This document shows positions 23,816 to 31,878 of a stretch of 37,439 nt of DNA, in pieces. The notes below the pieces were generated by a model. The model saw nothing but the letters and a program-made list of their open reading frames with translations. It was not told the origin of the DNA and searched no databases. The translations under genes and the position numbers were made by a program. Position 1 is the first letter of the stretch. Each line of letters opens with the position of its first letter. Origin of the DNA: Candidatus Pacearchaeota archaeon (GTDB taxonomy: Archaea > Nanobdellota > Nanobdellia > Pacearchaeales > GW2011-AR1); the NCBI GenBank assembly GCA_018303785.1, contig JAGVXM010000041.1, positions 1 to 37,439 on the forward strand, given 5' to 3'.

Positions 23816-24844
23816 ATGAAAGGGTTGTCTATTCTCGAAAAATTAGATATAATCAAAAGGAACACTGCTGAAATTATTGGTGTGGATGCTTTGGAAAAAC
23901 TTTTGCACGAAAAAAAAGTTCCTTCGGTGTATTTAGGAACGGCTATTACTGGCAAACCTCATATCGCCTATTTTCTTTGGGTTTTGAAATTGCATGATTT
24001 TTTGAGAGCGGGATTCAAGGTTAAGATTTTACTTGCAGATGTTCATGGAGCGTTAGATAACACTCCGTGGAATATTCTTGAGGAGAGATACAAATACTAT
24101 GAGGCTGCAATAACTCAAATGCTTCAGGCAATTGAAAAAGGAAATAAAAATATAGAGATTGTAAGAGGCAGCAGTTTTCAATCACAAAAAGATTATATTT
24201 CTGATTTATTGAAAATGTCAACGTATGTATCGGTGCGTGACGCAAAAAAAGCCGCATCTGATGTCGTGAAGAATGTTGAAGGAGAACAGGCAAAACTTTC
24301 GGGTTTAATTTATCCTTTGATGCAAGCCTTAGATGAGGAATATTTGAAAGTAGATATACAATATGGGGGCGTTGATCAACGGAAAATTTTTGTTTTTGCC
24401 CGCGAGAATCTTCCAAAGTTAGGATATAAATCTCGTATAGAGGTAATGACTCCATTAATCCCTAGCTTAACAGAGGGAGGGAAAATGTCTGCAAGTAATC
24501 TTAGTTCGAAAATAGATTTAATTGATAGTGAAGAAGAAATTCGAAAAAAAGTTAATGCAAGCTATTGTATGGAAGGGAATCCTAACAATGGGATTATGGC
24601 ATTTTTGAAATACGTTTTGATGGTTATTAAAGCAGATAATAATGAAACATTCATTGTTAAACGGTCCACGAAATTTGGGGGCGATGTTTCATATGATTCT
24701 TATACGAAAATAGAAGAAGACTTCGTTGCAAAAAAATTACATCCAATGGATTTAAAAAATGCATTTGCTGAGGAGATTATAAGTTTATTGGGAAGAATTG
24801 ATAAGAACAAATTACAAAAGTTAGCGGAGAAGGCGTATCCTTAG
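23816..24844 (+). CDS. tyrS: tyrosyl-tRNA synthetase, archaeal type, 342 aa
   Basis: A class I synthetase that charges tRNA-Tyr. The HIGH-like motif is GKPHIAY (46-52) and the KMSKS-like motif is KMSAS (223-227). Archaeal/eukaryal TyrRS signatures are YPLMQALDEEYLKVDIQYGG, DQRKIFVFARENLPKLGYK and PLIPSL. Length is normal and there is no extra C-terminal domain, as usual in archaea. The start gives a leaderless mRNA. It abuts the convergent DRG GTPase gene with no gap. Confidence 0.95.
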   Translation: MKGLSILEKLDIIKRNTAEIIGVDALEKLLHEKKVPSVYLGTAITGKPHIAYFLWVLKLHDFLRAGFKVKILLADVHGALDNTPWNILEERYKYYEAAITQMLQAIEKGNKNIEIVRGSSFQSQKDYISDLLKMSTYVSVRDAKKAASDVVKNVEGEQAKLSGLIYPLMQALDEEYLKVDIQYGGVDQRKIFVFARENLPKLGYKSRIEVMTPLIPSLTEGGKMSASNLSSKIDLIDSEEEIRKKVNASYCMEGNPNNGIMAFLKYVLMVIKADNNETFIVKRSTKFGGDVSYDSYTKIEEDFVAKKLHPMDLKNAFAEEIISLLGRIDKNKLQKLAEKAYP

Positions 24845-25753
24845 TCATTCAGTAAAAAATTCGACGATATCTTTATCTTTTACTTCATGTTTTAATCCTA
24901 CTTGTTGCCCGGGAAATTTTGATGAGGGTCCCCAAATTTTAGCGAACTTAACTTTTTTGGAATATCCATGTAAAATTTTTTCAGCAACATCTTTTAGCGT
25001 AGAATTACTTTGTAGAACAACTGGAATATCAAGATTTTCCCGCTTTCCTTGATGTTTAGTGTATACTCGAATAACATCAAATGAATTTAAAATCTTTTCT
25101 TTGAGTTCATCCAACCCTTCTTCGGTATAGGTGGAAATAATCGCAAAATTATATTTTTTTGTTCTTAGCGTTTCTCTAATTTTTCTTCTTGTTTCTTCAT
25201 CATGCATATCTATTTTATTGAAAATTACAATTCTTTTTGCATGCGGATTTTTTATTGAATCAAAAATATATTTTATTTCATTAATTTTTTCAACTACAAT
25301 AAGCAAGGTGTCGGCGTTATTCACCACTCCTCGATCGAAATAGTCGCTTCCAATAGGAGGCATATCTATAAGCTGAATATTACATCCTTGATAATGCAAT
25401 GTTCCAATCAGAGGTTCTATAGTTGTATAGCCATAACTGGCAATTTTAGGTTGGGCATTTGTTAGCGATTTCAGTATGGATGATTTTCCTGCATTAGTTA
25501 ACCCTACCAATACTGCTTGCATAACCTCTTTTTTTATTCCTTTTTTTCCACTGGATTTTTTCGCTTTTTTAGTCATCTCTTGACGTAATTTTTTGTATCT
25601 CGTTCTTAGATTTGCTCTCAAAGCTTCCGCGGATTTATGTTTTGGAACATATTTCAACATCTCTTTCAGTGCTTCTATCTTATCCTCATCATCTTTTGCT
25701 GCATAAAACTTTTTTTCTGCGTTCGCAAATTCAAATCCTGGATTGGTTGCCAT
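24845..25753 (-). CDS. DRG-family GTPase with TGS domain, 302 aa
   Basis: A COG1163 (DRG/Rbg) GTPase, a translation-associated ribosome-interacting GTPase family. It has an N-terminal helical region, G1 GLTNAGKSS (about 84-92), G2 YGYTTIEP, G3 IDMPPIGSDY, G4 NKID, and a C-terminal TGS domain ending KHEVKDKDIVEFF. G3 has DMPP where DxxG is standard, so the Gly that contacts the gamma phosphate is replaced. The start MATNPGFEF (25753) matches how the family begins; a GTG 36 bases upstream is an alternative. Short helical insertions of DRG1/2 appear reduced. Confidence 0.88.
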   Translation of the reverse strand: MATNPGFEFANAEKKFYAAKDDEDKIEALKEMLKYVPKHKSAEALRANLRTRYKKLRQEMTKKAKKSSGKKGIKKEVMQAVLVGLTNAGKSSILKSLTNAQPKIASYGYTTIEPLIGTLHYQGCNIQLIDMPPIGSDYFDRGVVNNADTLLIVVEKINEIKYIFDSIKNPHAKRIVIFNKIDMHDEETRRKIRETLRTKKYNFAIISTYTEEGLDELKEKILNSFDVIRVYTKHQGKRENLDIPVVLQSNSTLKDVAEKILHGYSKKVKFAKIWGPSSKFPGQQVGLKHEVKDKDIVEFFTE

Positions 25754-25934
25754 AGCATATCTAATGGAATGGGTTTTAAAAATTTTCACATTCTTTTTAT
25801 GGGAAATTATAAAAATCCTCTTTTATTATTGTAGCCATGGAATATAACTTTGGTAATTATAATTTTCCCAGAAACATCTCGATTAAAAAATTGATCTACT
25901 TCATTTTTATTATCGGGGCGAGGAGCAGTCTTTG

Positions 25935-26603
25935 ATGAAACTCGGCATTCTTTTTAGCGGTGGCAAAGACAGCATGTATGCTTTATATTTGGCGAAAAAA
26001 GAAAAATATTCTGTGGAATGTTTGATCAGCATTTATTCGGATAATAAAGAAAGTTTTATGTTCCATACTCCTTCTATAAAAAATGTAGAACAACTCTCTC
26101 TTGCATTGGATTTGCCGCTGGTGTCGGTAACTACTTTGGGAGAAAAAGAAAAAGAGCTGGAAGATTTAGAGAAAGCTATTCGCATCGCCATTCAAAAATA
26201 TAAGATTGAAGGCATTGTAACGGGCGCTGTTGAATCAGTGTATCAGGCTTCACGAATTCAAAAAATATGCTGCACACTCCAGATTGAATGTTTCAATCCG
26301 TTATGGCAAAAATCCGGCGAACAGATTTTGTGGGATTTAGTGAAAAATAAATTCAAGGTGATGATAACTGGAGTTTTTGCTTTTCCTTTAGACAAATCAT
26401 GGTTGGGAAGAGTCATTGACGCATCGTTTATTTCTGATATGAAAAAACTACATGAACGCTATGGCATCAGCATGAATGGCGAAGGAGGAGAATATGAAAG
26501 TTTGGTAATTAGTTGTCCGTTGTTTAAACGGAAAGTGCGAGTAAAAAATTATGAAGATTTTGGTGAAAAAAATAGTTGGCGACGGGAAGTTAGCTTGGAG
26601 TGA
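25935..26603 (+). CDS. dph6: diphthine-ammonia ligase (Dph6-like), 222 aa
   Basis: An adenine-nucleotide alpha-hydrolase (PP-loop) with SGGKDS (8-13) at the N-terminus and the family signature GEGGEYESLVISCPLF near the C-terminus. Dph6 catalyses the last, ATP- and ammonia-dependent step of diphthamide formation on the histidine of elongation factor 2. The length is normal for the archaeal enzyme. The start is the ATG at 25935; a purine-rich GGCGAGGAG lies about 10 nt upstream. The stop overlaps the GTG of the acetyltransferase gene (GTGA). Confidence 0.88.
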   Translation: MKLGILFSGGKDSMYALYLAKKEKYSVECLISIYSDNKESFMFHTPSIKNVEQLSLALDLPLVSVTTLGEKEKELEDLEKAIRIAIQKYKIEGIVTGAVESVYQASRIQKICCTLQIECFNPLWQKSGEQILWDLVKNKFKVMITGVFAFPLDKSWLGRVIDASFISDMKKLHERYGISMNGEGGEYESLVISCPLFKRKVRVKNYEDFGEKNSWRREVSLE

Positions 26604-27052
26604 AAATAATAAATGCTCAAGTAAAAGATGCAAGGGAAATTTCTCGCCTTAAGAAAGAGACTATCAAAAATATAAATCAGGAGTATAATGATAAACAAAT
26701 TAAAACCTTTACGAAATTATTTTCTCTTAAAAATACACGGAGGCATATTAATGAAAGAAAAATGTTTTGCTTAGTTGATAAGGGAAATATAATAGGCACT
26801 GTTGACTTAAAAGAAGATAGAATTGGAGGACTGTTTGTTAAATTTAATCTCGTCGGAAAAGGTTATGGCAAGAAACTGATGAGTTATATTGAGAAGTTTG
26901 CAAAGAAAAAAAAATTAAAAAAAGTATGGCTTTATTCAACTCCTTATGCAGAAAAATTTTATAAGAAGCTAGGATATAAAGTTGTTGAGAGAGGAACATG
27001 GGTTTGTGACAATGTTAGATTTTCTGAAATAAAAATGGAAAAAAGATTATGA
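26600..27052 (+). CDS. GNAT-family N-acetyltransferase, 150 aa
   Basis: Motif A (GLFVKFNLVGKGYGKKLM) supplies the acetyl-CoA pyrophosphate loop, and the C-terminal strand-helix (KVWLYSTPYAEKFYKKLGYKVVE) is typical of GNAT enzymes. The substrate cannot be deduced. It starts at GTG overlapping the dph6 stop and ends in an ATGA overlap with the next gene, so four genes from dph6 to the amidotransferase are probably one operon. Confidence 0.85.
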   Translation: MKIINAQVKDAREISRLKKETIKNINQEYNDKQIKTFTKLFSLKNTRRHINERKMFCLVDKGNIIGTVDLKEDRIGGLFVKFNLVGKGYGKKLMSYIEKFAKKKKLKKVWLYSTPYAEKFYKKLGYKVVERGTWVCDNVRFSEIKMEKRL

Positions 27053-27288
27053 AAAAAATTTATGCTGAAGCGGGATATGGCAATAAAACTTTTTTATCAA
27101 CTGAAATTGAAGAGGGAAAAAGAGAATATAGGATTCCTCGATTTATTATTCCCAAAAAAATTGAAAGCTTTTACATTAGGATTTGGATTTTTAAAAAGGT
27201 TTATGTTTTTTCAACTAAGAATGGGTTTGAAATTAATAAGAAAAGCAAAAATAAATTTAAAGTTATTTTCGGTATTGCAGGATATTAG
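27049..27288 (+). CDS. DUF3977-like protein, 79 aa
   Basis: A short beta-rich protein (KKIYAEAGYGNKTFLSTEIE, then ESFYIRIWIFKKVYVFSTKN, then FKVIFGIAG). The YIRIWI...V.V.STKNGF pattern recalls the small bacterial/archaeal family DUF3977; this is from memory and moderate in confidence. Function unknown. The ATG overlaps the acetyltransferase stop, and the next gene starts one base after its stop. Confidence 0.65.
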   Translation: MKKIYAEAGYGNKTFLSTEIEEGKREYRIPRFIIPKKIESFYIRIWIFKKVYVFSTKNGFEINKKSKNKFKVIFGIAGY

Positions 27289-27289
27289 C

Positions 27290-27838
27290 ATGAAAAAAAT
27301 TCTTATTATAAGTATTTGCAAAGAAAGACTTCATTATTATGAATTTGTGAAACCAATTGAAGATATTGTAAAGAAATCCGGGAAAAAATTTTTTACAAAA
27401 CATTATACTAAGCTTAACTCTCTGGATGTAGAAAAAGCGGAGAGGATAATTATTTGTGGGACGAGCTTGAAGGACAATGATTTTATGAAACACCTGAAAA
27501 ACTTTATGTGGATTAAAACAATCGATAAACCTGTTCTAGGTATTTGCGGAGGTATGGAAATAATTGGAATGGTTTATCAAGAGAAACTTAAGAATAATCT
27601 GGAAATTGGTTTTTATGAAGAGAAATTTACTAAAGAATTTCTGGGGATATATGGAATCCAGGAAGTTTATCATCTACATAACTATTACGTTAATTTTTTA
27701 TCAAAGTATTTCTTTTTTTTTACCGAGGGAAAAATTGCACAAGCAGTCCGCCATAGAGAAAGAGAAATTTATGGCGTACTATTTCATCCTGAAGTACGAC
27801 AGAAGAATCTGATTACGCAATTTTTGGAGAAAAAATAG
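27290..27838 (+). CDS. class I glutamine amidotransferase domain protein, 182 aa
   Basis: A stand-alone GATase1 domain with the nucleophile elbow GICGGM (C86) and the catalytic pair in FHPEV (H166, E168). The triad is complete, so it should release ammonia from glutamine or act as a related peptidase. The partner synthetase is not obvious. Dph6, two genes upstream, uses ammonia, but a functional link is speculation. The start MKKILIISI at 27290 was chosen because the 76 codons upstream in this frame overlap the DUF3977-like gene and look non-coding. Confidence 0.85.
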   Translation: MKKILIISICKERLHYYEFVKPIEDIVKKSGKKFFTKHYTKLNSLDVEKAERIIICGTSLKDNDFMKHLKNFMWIKTIDKPVLGICGGMEIIGMVYQEKLKNNLEIGFYEEKFTKEFLGIYGIQEVYHLHNYYVNFLSKYFFFFTEGKIAQAVRHREREIYGVLFHPEVRQKNLITQFLEKK

Positions 27839-27908
27839 GCTTTTGAACGTTGATTAACTAAAATTTTTAATTTTTAGACGTTTTAATTAGCATTGTTCAT
27901 GGGACAAA

Positions 27909-27918
27909 GCTTTTATAG
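27909..27918 (+). promoter_or_regulatory. TATA box of the redox operon
   Basis: GCTTTTATAG is centred 25 nt before the ATG at 27939. It is the only clear promoter before the close-packed genes 27939-32249. Confidence 0.55.
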
Positions 27919-27938
27919 AAGGCAGCCTAACAAATATC

Positions 27939-28637
27939 ATGAATCAAAATAATGAGATGAACGAAGGAGCTAAAGTTTCCTTACACTCGGAATCTTTTGC
28001 AACTAAGCCCGTATATGTTTTAATCGGAGTTTTGTGTGTTTTACTTATTATTAACCAATTTTTTATTATAGGCATTTCAGGTTCTTTTGTAAAGAAAATA
28101 GAAAAGGTCGATATCTCTCAAATTAAATCTACTGCACAAACTTTGGCTTCTGTGTTCCCATTATCTCAAATTAGCGATGAGCAAGATGCTATTGATATGT
28201 TAATTGCTCAAGGAACTCCGGATTATGGCGAATCTATGGGAGTTAGTTATGATGATCCTGTGGGTAGTTTGGAAAAATTAGCAGGAGCTTATCCTACGGT
28301 AAAAAAAGATGTTCAAACTAATAACCCAGAAGTATGGGACAGATATTTGAATTTAGCGACGAAACCTGTTGGAATAAGCTGTGAATACTGTTGTGGTATT
28401 GGACCTGTCGGGATTACTAATGATGGTGAATTGAGATGCGGCTGTTCTCATAATCCTGCAATTCAGACATTAACATTGTTGTTGATGAAAGATACAGATA
28501 TGAGTGATGCAGAGGTTTTACAAGAAGCGATGAAGTGGAAAACTCTTTGGTTTCCTAGAGATATGGTTGGACTTGCATTAAAAACTGCTGGCGGAGATAT
28601 TGAAACTGATTTGCCAGGGATGGTTGGAGGATGTTAA
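27939..28637 (+). CDS. membrane-anchored Cys-cluster protein ending LPGMVGGC, 232 aa
   Basis: One N-terminal membrane helix (about 26-47) places the rest outside the cell. The helical middle part leads to a Cys/His cluster: SCEYCCG (C148, C151, C152) and RCGCSHNPAI (C167, C169, H171), followed by helices typical of this PCYCGC-like motif. The cluster suggests metal (copper, zinc) or redox chemistry. The protein ends DLPGMVGGC (C232), and the next protein has the same tail. Founder gene of the operon, with a leaderless start. The family is only loosely recognised. Confidence 0.8.
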   Translation: MNQNNEMNEGAKVSLHSESFATKPVYVLIGVLCVLLIINQFFIIGISGSFVKKIEKVDISQIKSTAQTLASVFPLSQISDEQDAIDMLIAQGTPDYGESMGVSYDDPVGSLEKLAGAYPTVKKDVQTNNPEVWDRYLNLATKPVGISCEYCCGIGPVGITNDGELRCGCSHNPAIQTLTLLLMKDTDMSDAEVLQEAMKWKTLWFPRDMVGLALKTAGGDIETDLPGMVGGC

Positions 28638-28671
28638 ATGATAAAAAATAATATGAAAGGAGGATATTATC

Positions 28672-28887
28672 ATGAATAAGAATTTGGTTATTGTCGGTAT
28701 TTTAGTACTTTTAGTATTAATTGCTGCTGTTCAAACATTCCAAATGATGAGCATTAAGAATAATCTTAATGAGATAGGTTCTGGAAAAGTTGTTAAGAAG
28801 ACCTCTTCTGGATCTTCATCAACTTCTGGACAAGCGAGTGTTCCGACTAATTTGCAAAATTTACCTGGAATGGTTGGTGGTTGCTAA
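28672..28887 (+). CDS. small membrane-anchored protein ending LPGMVGGC, 71 aa
   Basis: An N-terminal membrane helix (NLVIVGILVLLVLIAAVQTF) is followed by a short helix, a Ser/Gly/Thr-rich flexible linker (KKTSSGSSSTSGQAS) and the tail NLPGMVGGC. There is no folded domain, so the protein looks like a tether that displays the C-terminal Cys outside the membrane. The tail is identical in its last eight residues to that of the upstream protein, although the rest differs. A strong AAAGGAGG ribosome binding site precedes the ATG. Confidence 0.8.
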   Translation: MNKNLVIVGILVLLVLIAAVQTFQMMSIKNNLNEIGSGKVVKKTSSGSSSTSGQASVPTNLQNLPGMVGGC

Positions 28888-28906
28888 ATTTAATTGATAT
28901 TTTAAG

Positions 28907-30070
28907 ATGAACTTTGAAGAAGATAGATTTGTACATACATTTGAAAAAAAGTTAAGTAATAAGAAAACTTTTAATCAAGTTTTTTATGGATTGCTGATTG
29001 TTCTTGGAGTTTTATTATTGATAAATATTTATTTGGCAAGTGCAGGATACTCTGCGGTTAAACTGAAAGCTGCCGAGGTAAAAGAGGCAAACCGGCCTGC
29101 TGAGATATCTTTGATGATAATTGATTCTGGATGTAAAGATTGTTTTGATGTTGAGGCTTTAGTTACTCAAGTTAAAGATAAAAATGTTAAAATTTTAGAT
29201 GAAAAGAGAGTAGAAAAAAATTCTGAGGAAGCAAAAACGTTGATTGAGGATTATAATATTAAGAAACTCCCTACCGTTATTGTTTCTGGCGAGTTGGATA
29301 AATTTAGTATGACTGGTTTTGAAACTGTTAACGATAAACAAGTATTCATGAATATTCTTGCTCCTTATGTTGAAAGCTCGACGGGGCAGACTAAAGGTCT
29401 GGTAAAACTAGTTCATGTCACTGACACTTCTTGTGTAGAATGTATTAGTATGGAACCTGTTATAGCAAGCCTTGGTGAAGCTGGTGTAAAAATTTCGGAT
29501 ATCAAAAAAGTTGATTATACTTCTCCTGAAGGTAAAAAATACATTAGCGATTATGGTTTAAAAGAAACTCCTGCACTATTGATTTCAAATGAAGTTACCT
29601 ATTATAATGGTATGAAAGAAACTCTAGTTTCTTTGGGAAGCACAGAAGTGAAAGGATTTTTTAAATTGCATTCAACTTTACCTCCTTATCGAAAAACAGG
29701 AACGGGGCAAGTAGCGGGATTAGTTGATATGGCTTTATTGAAAGATAGTTCATGTCAATCTTGTTATGATGTTGAAGTCAACAAACAAATTATGGAGCGA
29801 TTTGGTTTATTTATTAAAGATACCAAGACTTATGATGTTAATTCTGCTGAAGGGAAACAATTAATATCCAAATATAAAATTACGAAGGTTCCTATTTTGA
29901 TATTGTCTCCTGACGCGAAAGAATACCCTACTTTATCTCGAGCTTGGCCTCAAGTTGGAACTACTGAATCAGATGGATGGTTTATCATGAGGAAACCAGA
30001 AGTTATAGGTTCGTATAAGGATTTGTCGACTAATCAGGAAATAAATCCCAATGAAAATATTGGCGAATAA
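28907..30070 (+). CDS. membrane-anchored protein with three thioredoxin-like domains, 387 aa
   Basis: An N-terminal membrane helix (about 24-45) is followed by three tandem thioredoxin-like domains. Each has a CxxC (C76-KD-C79, C176-VE-C179, C283-QS-C286) and each has the cis-Pro strand (LPTVIV, TPALLI, VPILIL). The domains are exposed outside the membrane. They probably relay electrons, as thiol-disulfide reductases. With the CcdA-like gene downstream this resembles a DsbD-type chain in which the periplasmic modules have been multiplied. The stop overlaps the next start (TAATG). Confidence 0.85.
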   Translation: MNFEEDRFVHTFEKKLSNKKTFNQVFYGLLIVLGVLLLINIYLASAGYSAVKLKAAEVKEANRPAEISLMIIDSGCKDCFDVEALVTQVKDKNVKILDEKRVEKNSEEAKTLIEDYNIKKLPTVIVSGELDKFSMTGFETVNDKQVFMNILAPYVESSTGQTKGLVKLVHVTDTSCVECISMEPVIASLGEAGVKISDIKKVDYTSPEGKKYISDYGLKETPALLISNEVTYYNGMKETLVSLGSTEVKGFFKLHSTLPPYRKTGTGQVAGLVDMALLKDSSCQSCYDVEVNKQIMERFGLFIKDTKTYDVNSAEGKQLISKYKITKVPILILSPDAKEYPTLSRAWPQVGTTESDGWFIMRKPEVIGSYKDLSTNQEINPNENIGE

Positions 30071-30465
30071 TGAAACCTCTTATTTTGCTTCCTATAGTGC
30101 TCCTAATTTTAGGAGGATTTACTTTCTTTTTTTTATTTGCTGATAGAGCAGTTTTCCATTCACCTGGAAATGAAACAATAAATCTGACTGGGGAAACTAA
30201 AGAATTTAATATAGAGGCATTTCAATTTGGTTTCGAACCGTCAATAATTGAGGTGAATCAAGGAGATGTTGTAAAGATCACAGCTTGGAGTCGAGATGTG
30301 GAACATGGATTAATGATTAGCGATTACGATATAAACTTGAAATTAAATAATGAACCTCAAACTATAGAATTTGTCGCAGATAAAAAGGGAACTTTTTCTT
30401 TTTATTGTCATGTGCCATGCGGAAAAGGACATGGAGCAATGCGGGGAACTTTTATTGTTAATTAA
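30070..30465 (+). CDS. membrane-anchored CuA-type cupredoxin, 131 aa
   Basis: An N-terminal membrane helix (1-23) is followed by a cupredoxin fold. All CuA side-chain ligands are present: H79 (DVEHGLM), C113, C117, H121 and M124 in CHVPCGKGHGAM, which fits C-x3-C-x3-H-x2-M of cytochrome oxidase subunit II and nitrous-oxide reductase. It lacks the second membrane helix of subunit II. It should bind a dinuclear copper centre and carry single electrons. No oxidase catalytic subunit is in the window, so its partner is unknown. Confidence 0.88.
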   Translation: MKPLILLPIVLLILGGFTFFFLFADRAVFHSPGNETINLTGETKEFNIEAFQFGFEPSIIEVNQGDVVKITAWSRDVEHGLMISDYDINLKLNNEPQTIEFVADKKGTFSFYCHVPCGKGHGAMRGTFIVN

Positions 30466-30467
30466 TT

Positions 30468-31424
30468 ATGAAACATTTTATATTTATTTTTAGTATTTTA
30501 TTTTTATTGGGATCTGTGATGGCTCATGATGGAAAAAATCATACCGAGATTCCTCCAGGTTTACAAAGCGTTATTGATTACAATCAAAGTCAGGCTGAAT
30601 TTTATTTTGCAAATCTCGGATTTCTTGTTGCTTTTCTCGTCGGTGTAATTGCTATATTAACTCCCTGCAGTATCGCGATATTACCTTCATTTTTTGCATA
30701 TACTTTCAAAGAAAAAAAAGAATTGGTTAAGATGACTCTAATGTTTTTTTTGGGTTTTACCCCTGTTTTTATTTTGATGGGAATCGCAGCTGCATATTTT
30801 GGAAAGACTTTGGCTATTTTTCAGGATCAAAATACTTTAGTTATGGCTTCAGGATTTGTTTTATTAGCCTTTGGAGTGATGGCTTTGTTCGGAAAAGGAT
30901 TTTCAGGTTTTACTTCATTTAGGAATAGGAAACCTGAAACCGATTCTTTAGGAGTATTTTTCCTCGGATTATTTTTTGCAGTCGGTTTCACTGCGTGCAT
31001 GGGTCCCGCTCTTTTTGGGATGTTGTTAATTTCTGGCGTACTGAAAAATTATTATTATTCTGCATTTTTGATGTTTTTTTATTCTCTCGGCGTATTTGTT
31101 ACTTTTTTCATAGTAGCTTTTTTCATGGATCGCTTTAACTTCTCAGAGAAAATAAATCGCTTAAACAAAAAAATTGGATTTCCAATTACTAATTTAATCT
31201 CTGGAACATTGTTGATCATGCTCGGATTTATTTTCATTTTATATCAAGGTACTGATGTATTAACTCACTTTGGTTTCGGTGATATTTCATATAGGATTTA
31301 TCGAATGCAAGAAAAACTAATAAGTTGGAAATATTCTTCAATTACTGGGGGAATACTTTTATTAGCTTTTATTATCTTTATGTTTTTAGTATTACGGAAA
31401 AAACATGGTAAAAATAAATTTTAA
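30468..31424 (+). CDS. CcdA/DsbD-like transmembrane electron carrier, 318 aa
   Basis: A signal-like N-terminus (MKHFIFIFSILFLLGSVMA), a short His-containing exported segment, then six or more membrane helices. The two conserved intramembrane Cys are C67 (ILTPCSIAI) and C177 (GFTACMGPAL), the pair that shuttles electrons from cytoplasmic thioredoxin to outside thiols in CcdA/DsbD. This makes it the likely electron source for the triple thioredoxin protein. The stop codon lies 20 bases inside the next gene. Confidence 0.88.
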   Translation: MKHFIFIFSILFLLGSVMAHDGKNHTEIPPGLQSVIDYNQSQAEFYFANLGFLVAFLVGVIAILTPCSIAILPSFFAYTFKEKKELVKMTLMFFLGFTPVFILMGIAAAYFGKTLAIFQDQNTLVMASGFVLLAFGVMALFGKGFSGFTSFRNRKPETDSLGVFFLGLFFAVGFTACMGPALFGMLLISGVLKNYYYSAFLMFFYSLGVFVTFFIVAFFMDRFNFSEKINRLNKKIGFPITNLISGTLLIMLGFIFILYQGTDVLTHFGFGDISYRIYRMQEKLISWKYSSITGGILLLAFIIFMFLVLRKKHGKNKF

Positions 31425-31878
31425 AAAAATTTTTTGGTTCGCACTTATTTTAATAGGCGTATTTGTGATTGCGATTTACTTTATGATTCCTAAACAAGTG
31501 GATTGTAAGACTGCTTCAGTTAAGGACATGAATATCCTTCATGAAAACTTAGCGTTGCATATTCATCCTCAGTTAACCATTATTTTAGATGGAGAGAAAC
31601 AATCACTTCCTGCAAATATTGGGGTTACAGGGAATATTATGCGACCAATTCATACGCACGATTCTACGGGTGTTTTACATGTTGAAGCCCCTTGTCAACG
31701 AGAATTTCGTTTAGGAGAATTTTTTGAAGTGTGGGGAAAAACTTTTAGTACTACGTGTATTTTAGATAAATGTGATGGCAGAATAACTATGACGGTGAAT
31801 GGGGTTGAAAACACTTTATTTGAAAATTATCTTATGAATGATAATGATAATATAACCATAACTTACACGAGTAAATGA
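31405..31878 (+). CDS. membrane-anchored His/Cys-rich protein, 157 aa
   Basis: An N-terminal membrane helix (about 9-27) is followed by a beta-rich domain with many possible metal ligands: H46, H52-I-H54 (LHIHPQLTIILDGE), H83-T-H85 (IHTHDSTGVLHVE), H92 and Cys 34, 97, 118, 123. Proteins with the HTHDxxGVxH(I/V)E...FxLGxFFxxWG pattern are widespread in bacteria and archaea and lack a settled function as far as I know. In this operon a role in copper or other metal handling outside the cell is likely (inference). Confidence 0.8.
   Translation: MVKINFKKIFWFALILIGVFVIAIYFMIPKQVDCKTASVKDMNILHENLALHIHPQLTIILDGEKQSLPANIGVTGNIMRPIHTHDSTGVLHVEAPCQREFRLGEFFEVWGKTFSTTCILDKCDGRITMTVNGVENTLFENYLMNDNDNITITYTSK

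Noticed and set aside
27062-27289. N-terminal extension of the glutamine amidotransferase
   Set aside because: It overlaps the DUF3977-like gene in another phase, and the GATase fold begins at MKKILIISI.
27839-27938. Extra small gene before the redox operon
   Set aside because: No frame has a start signal or coding-like composition; the stretch holds only AT-rich sequence and the promoter.
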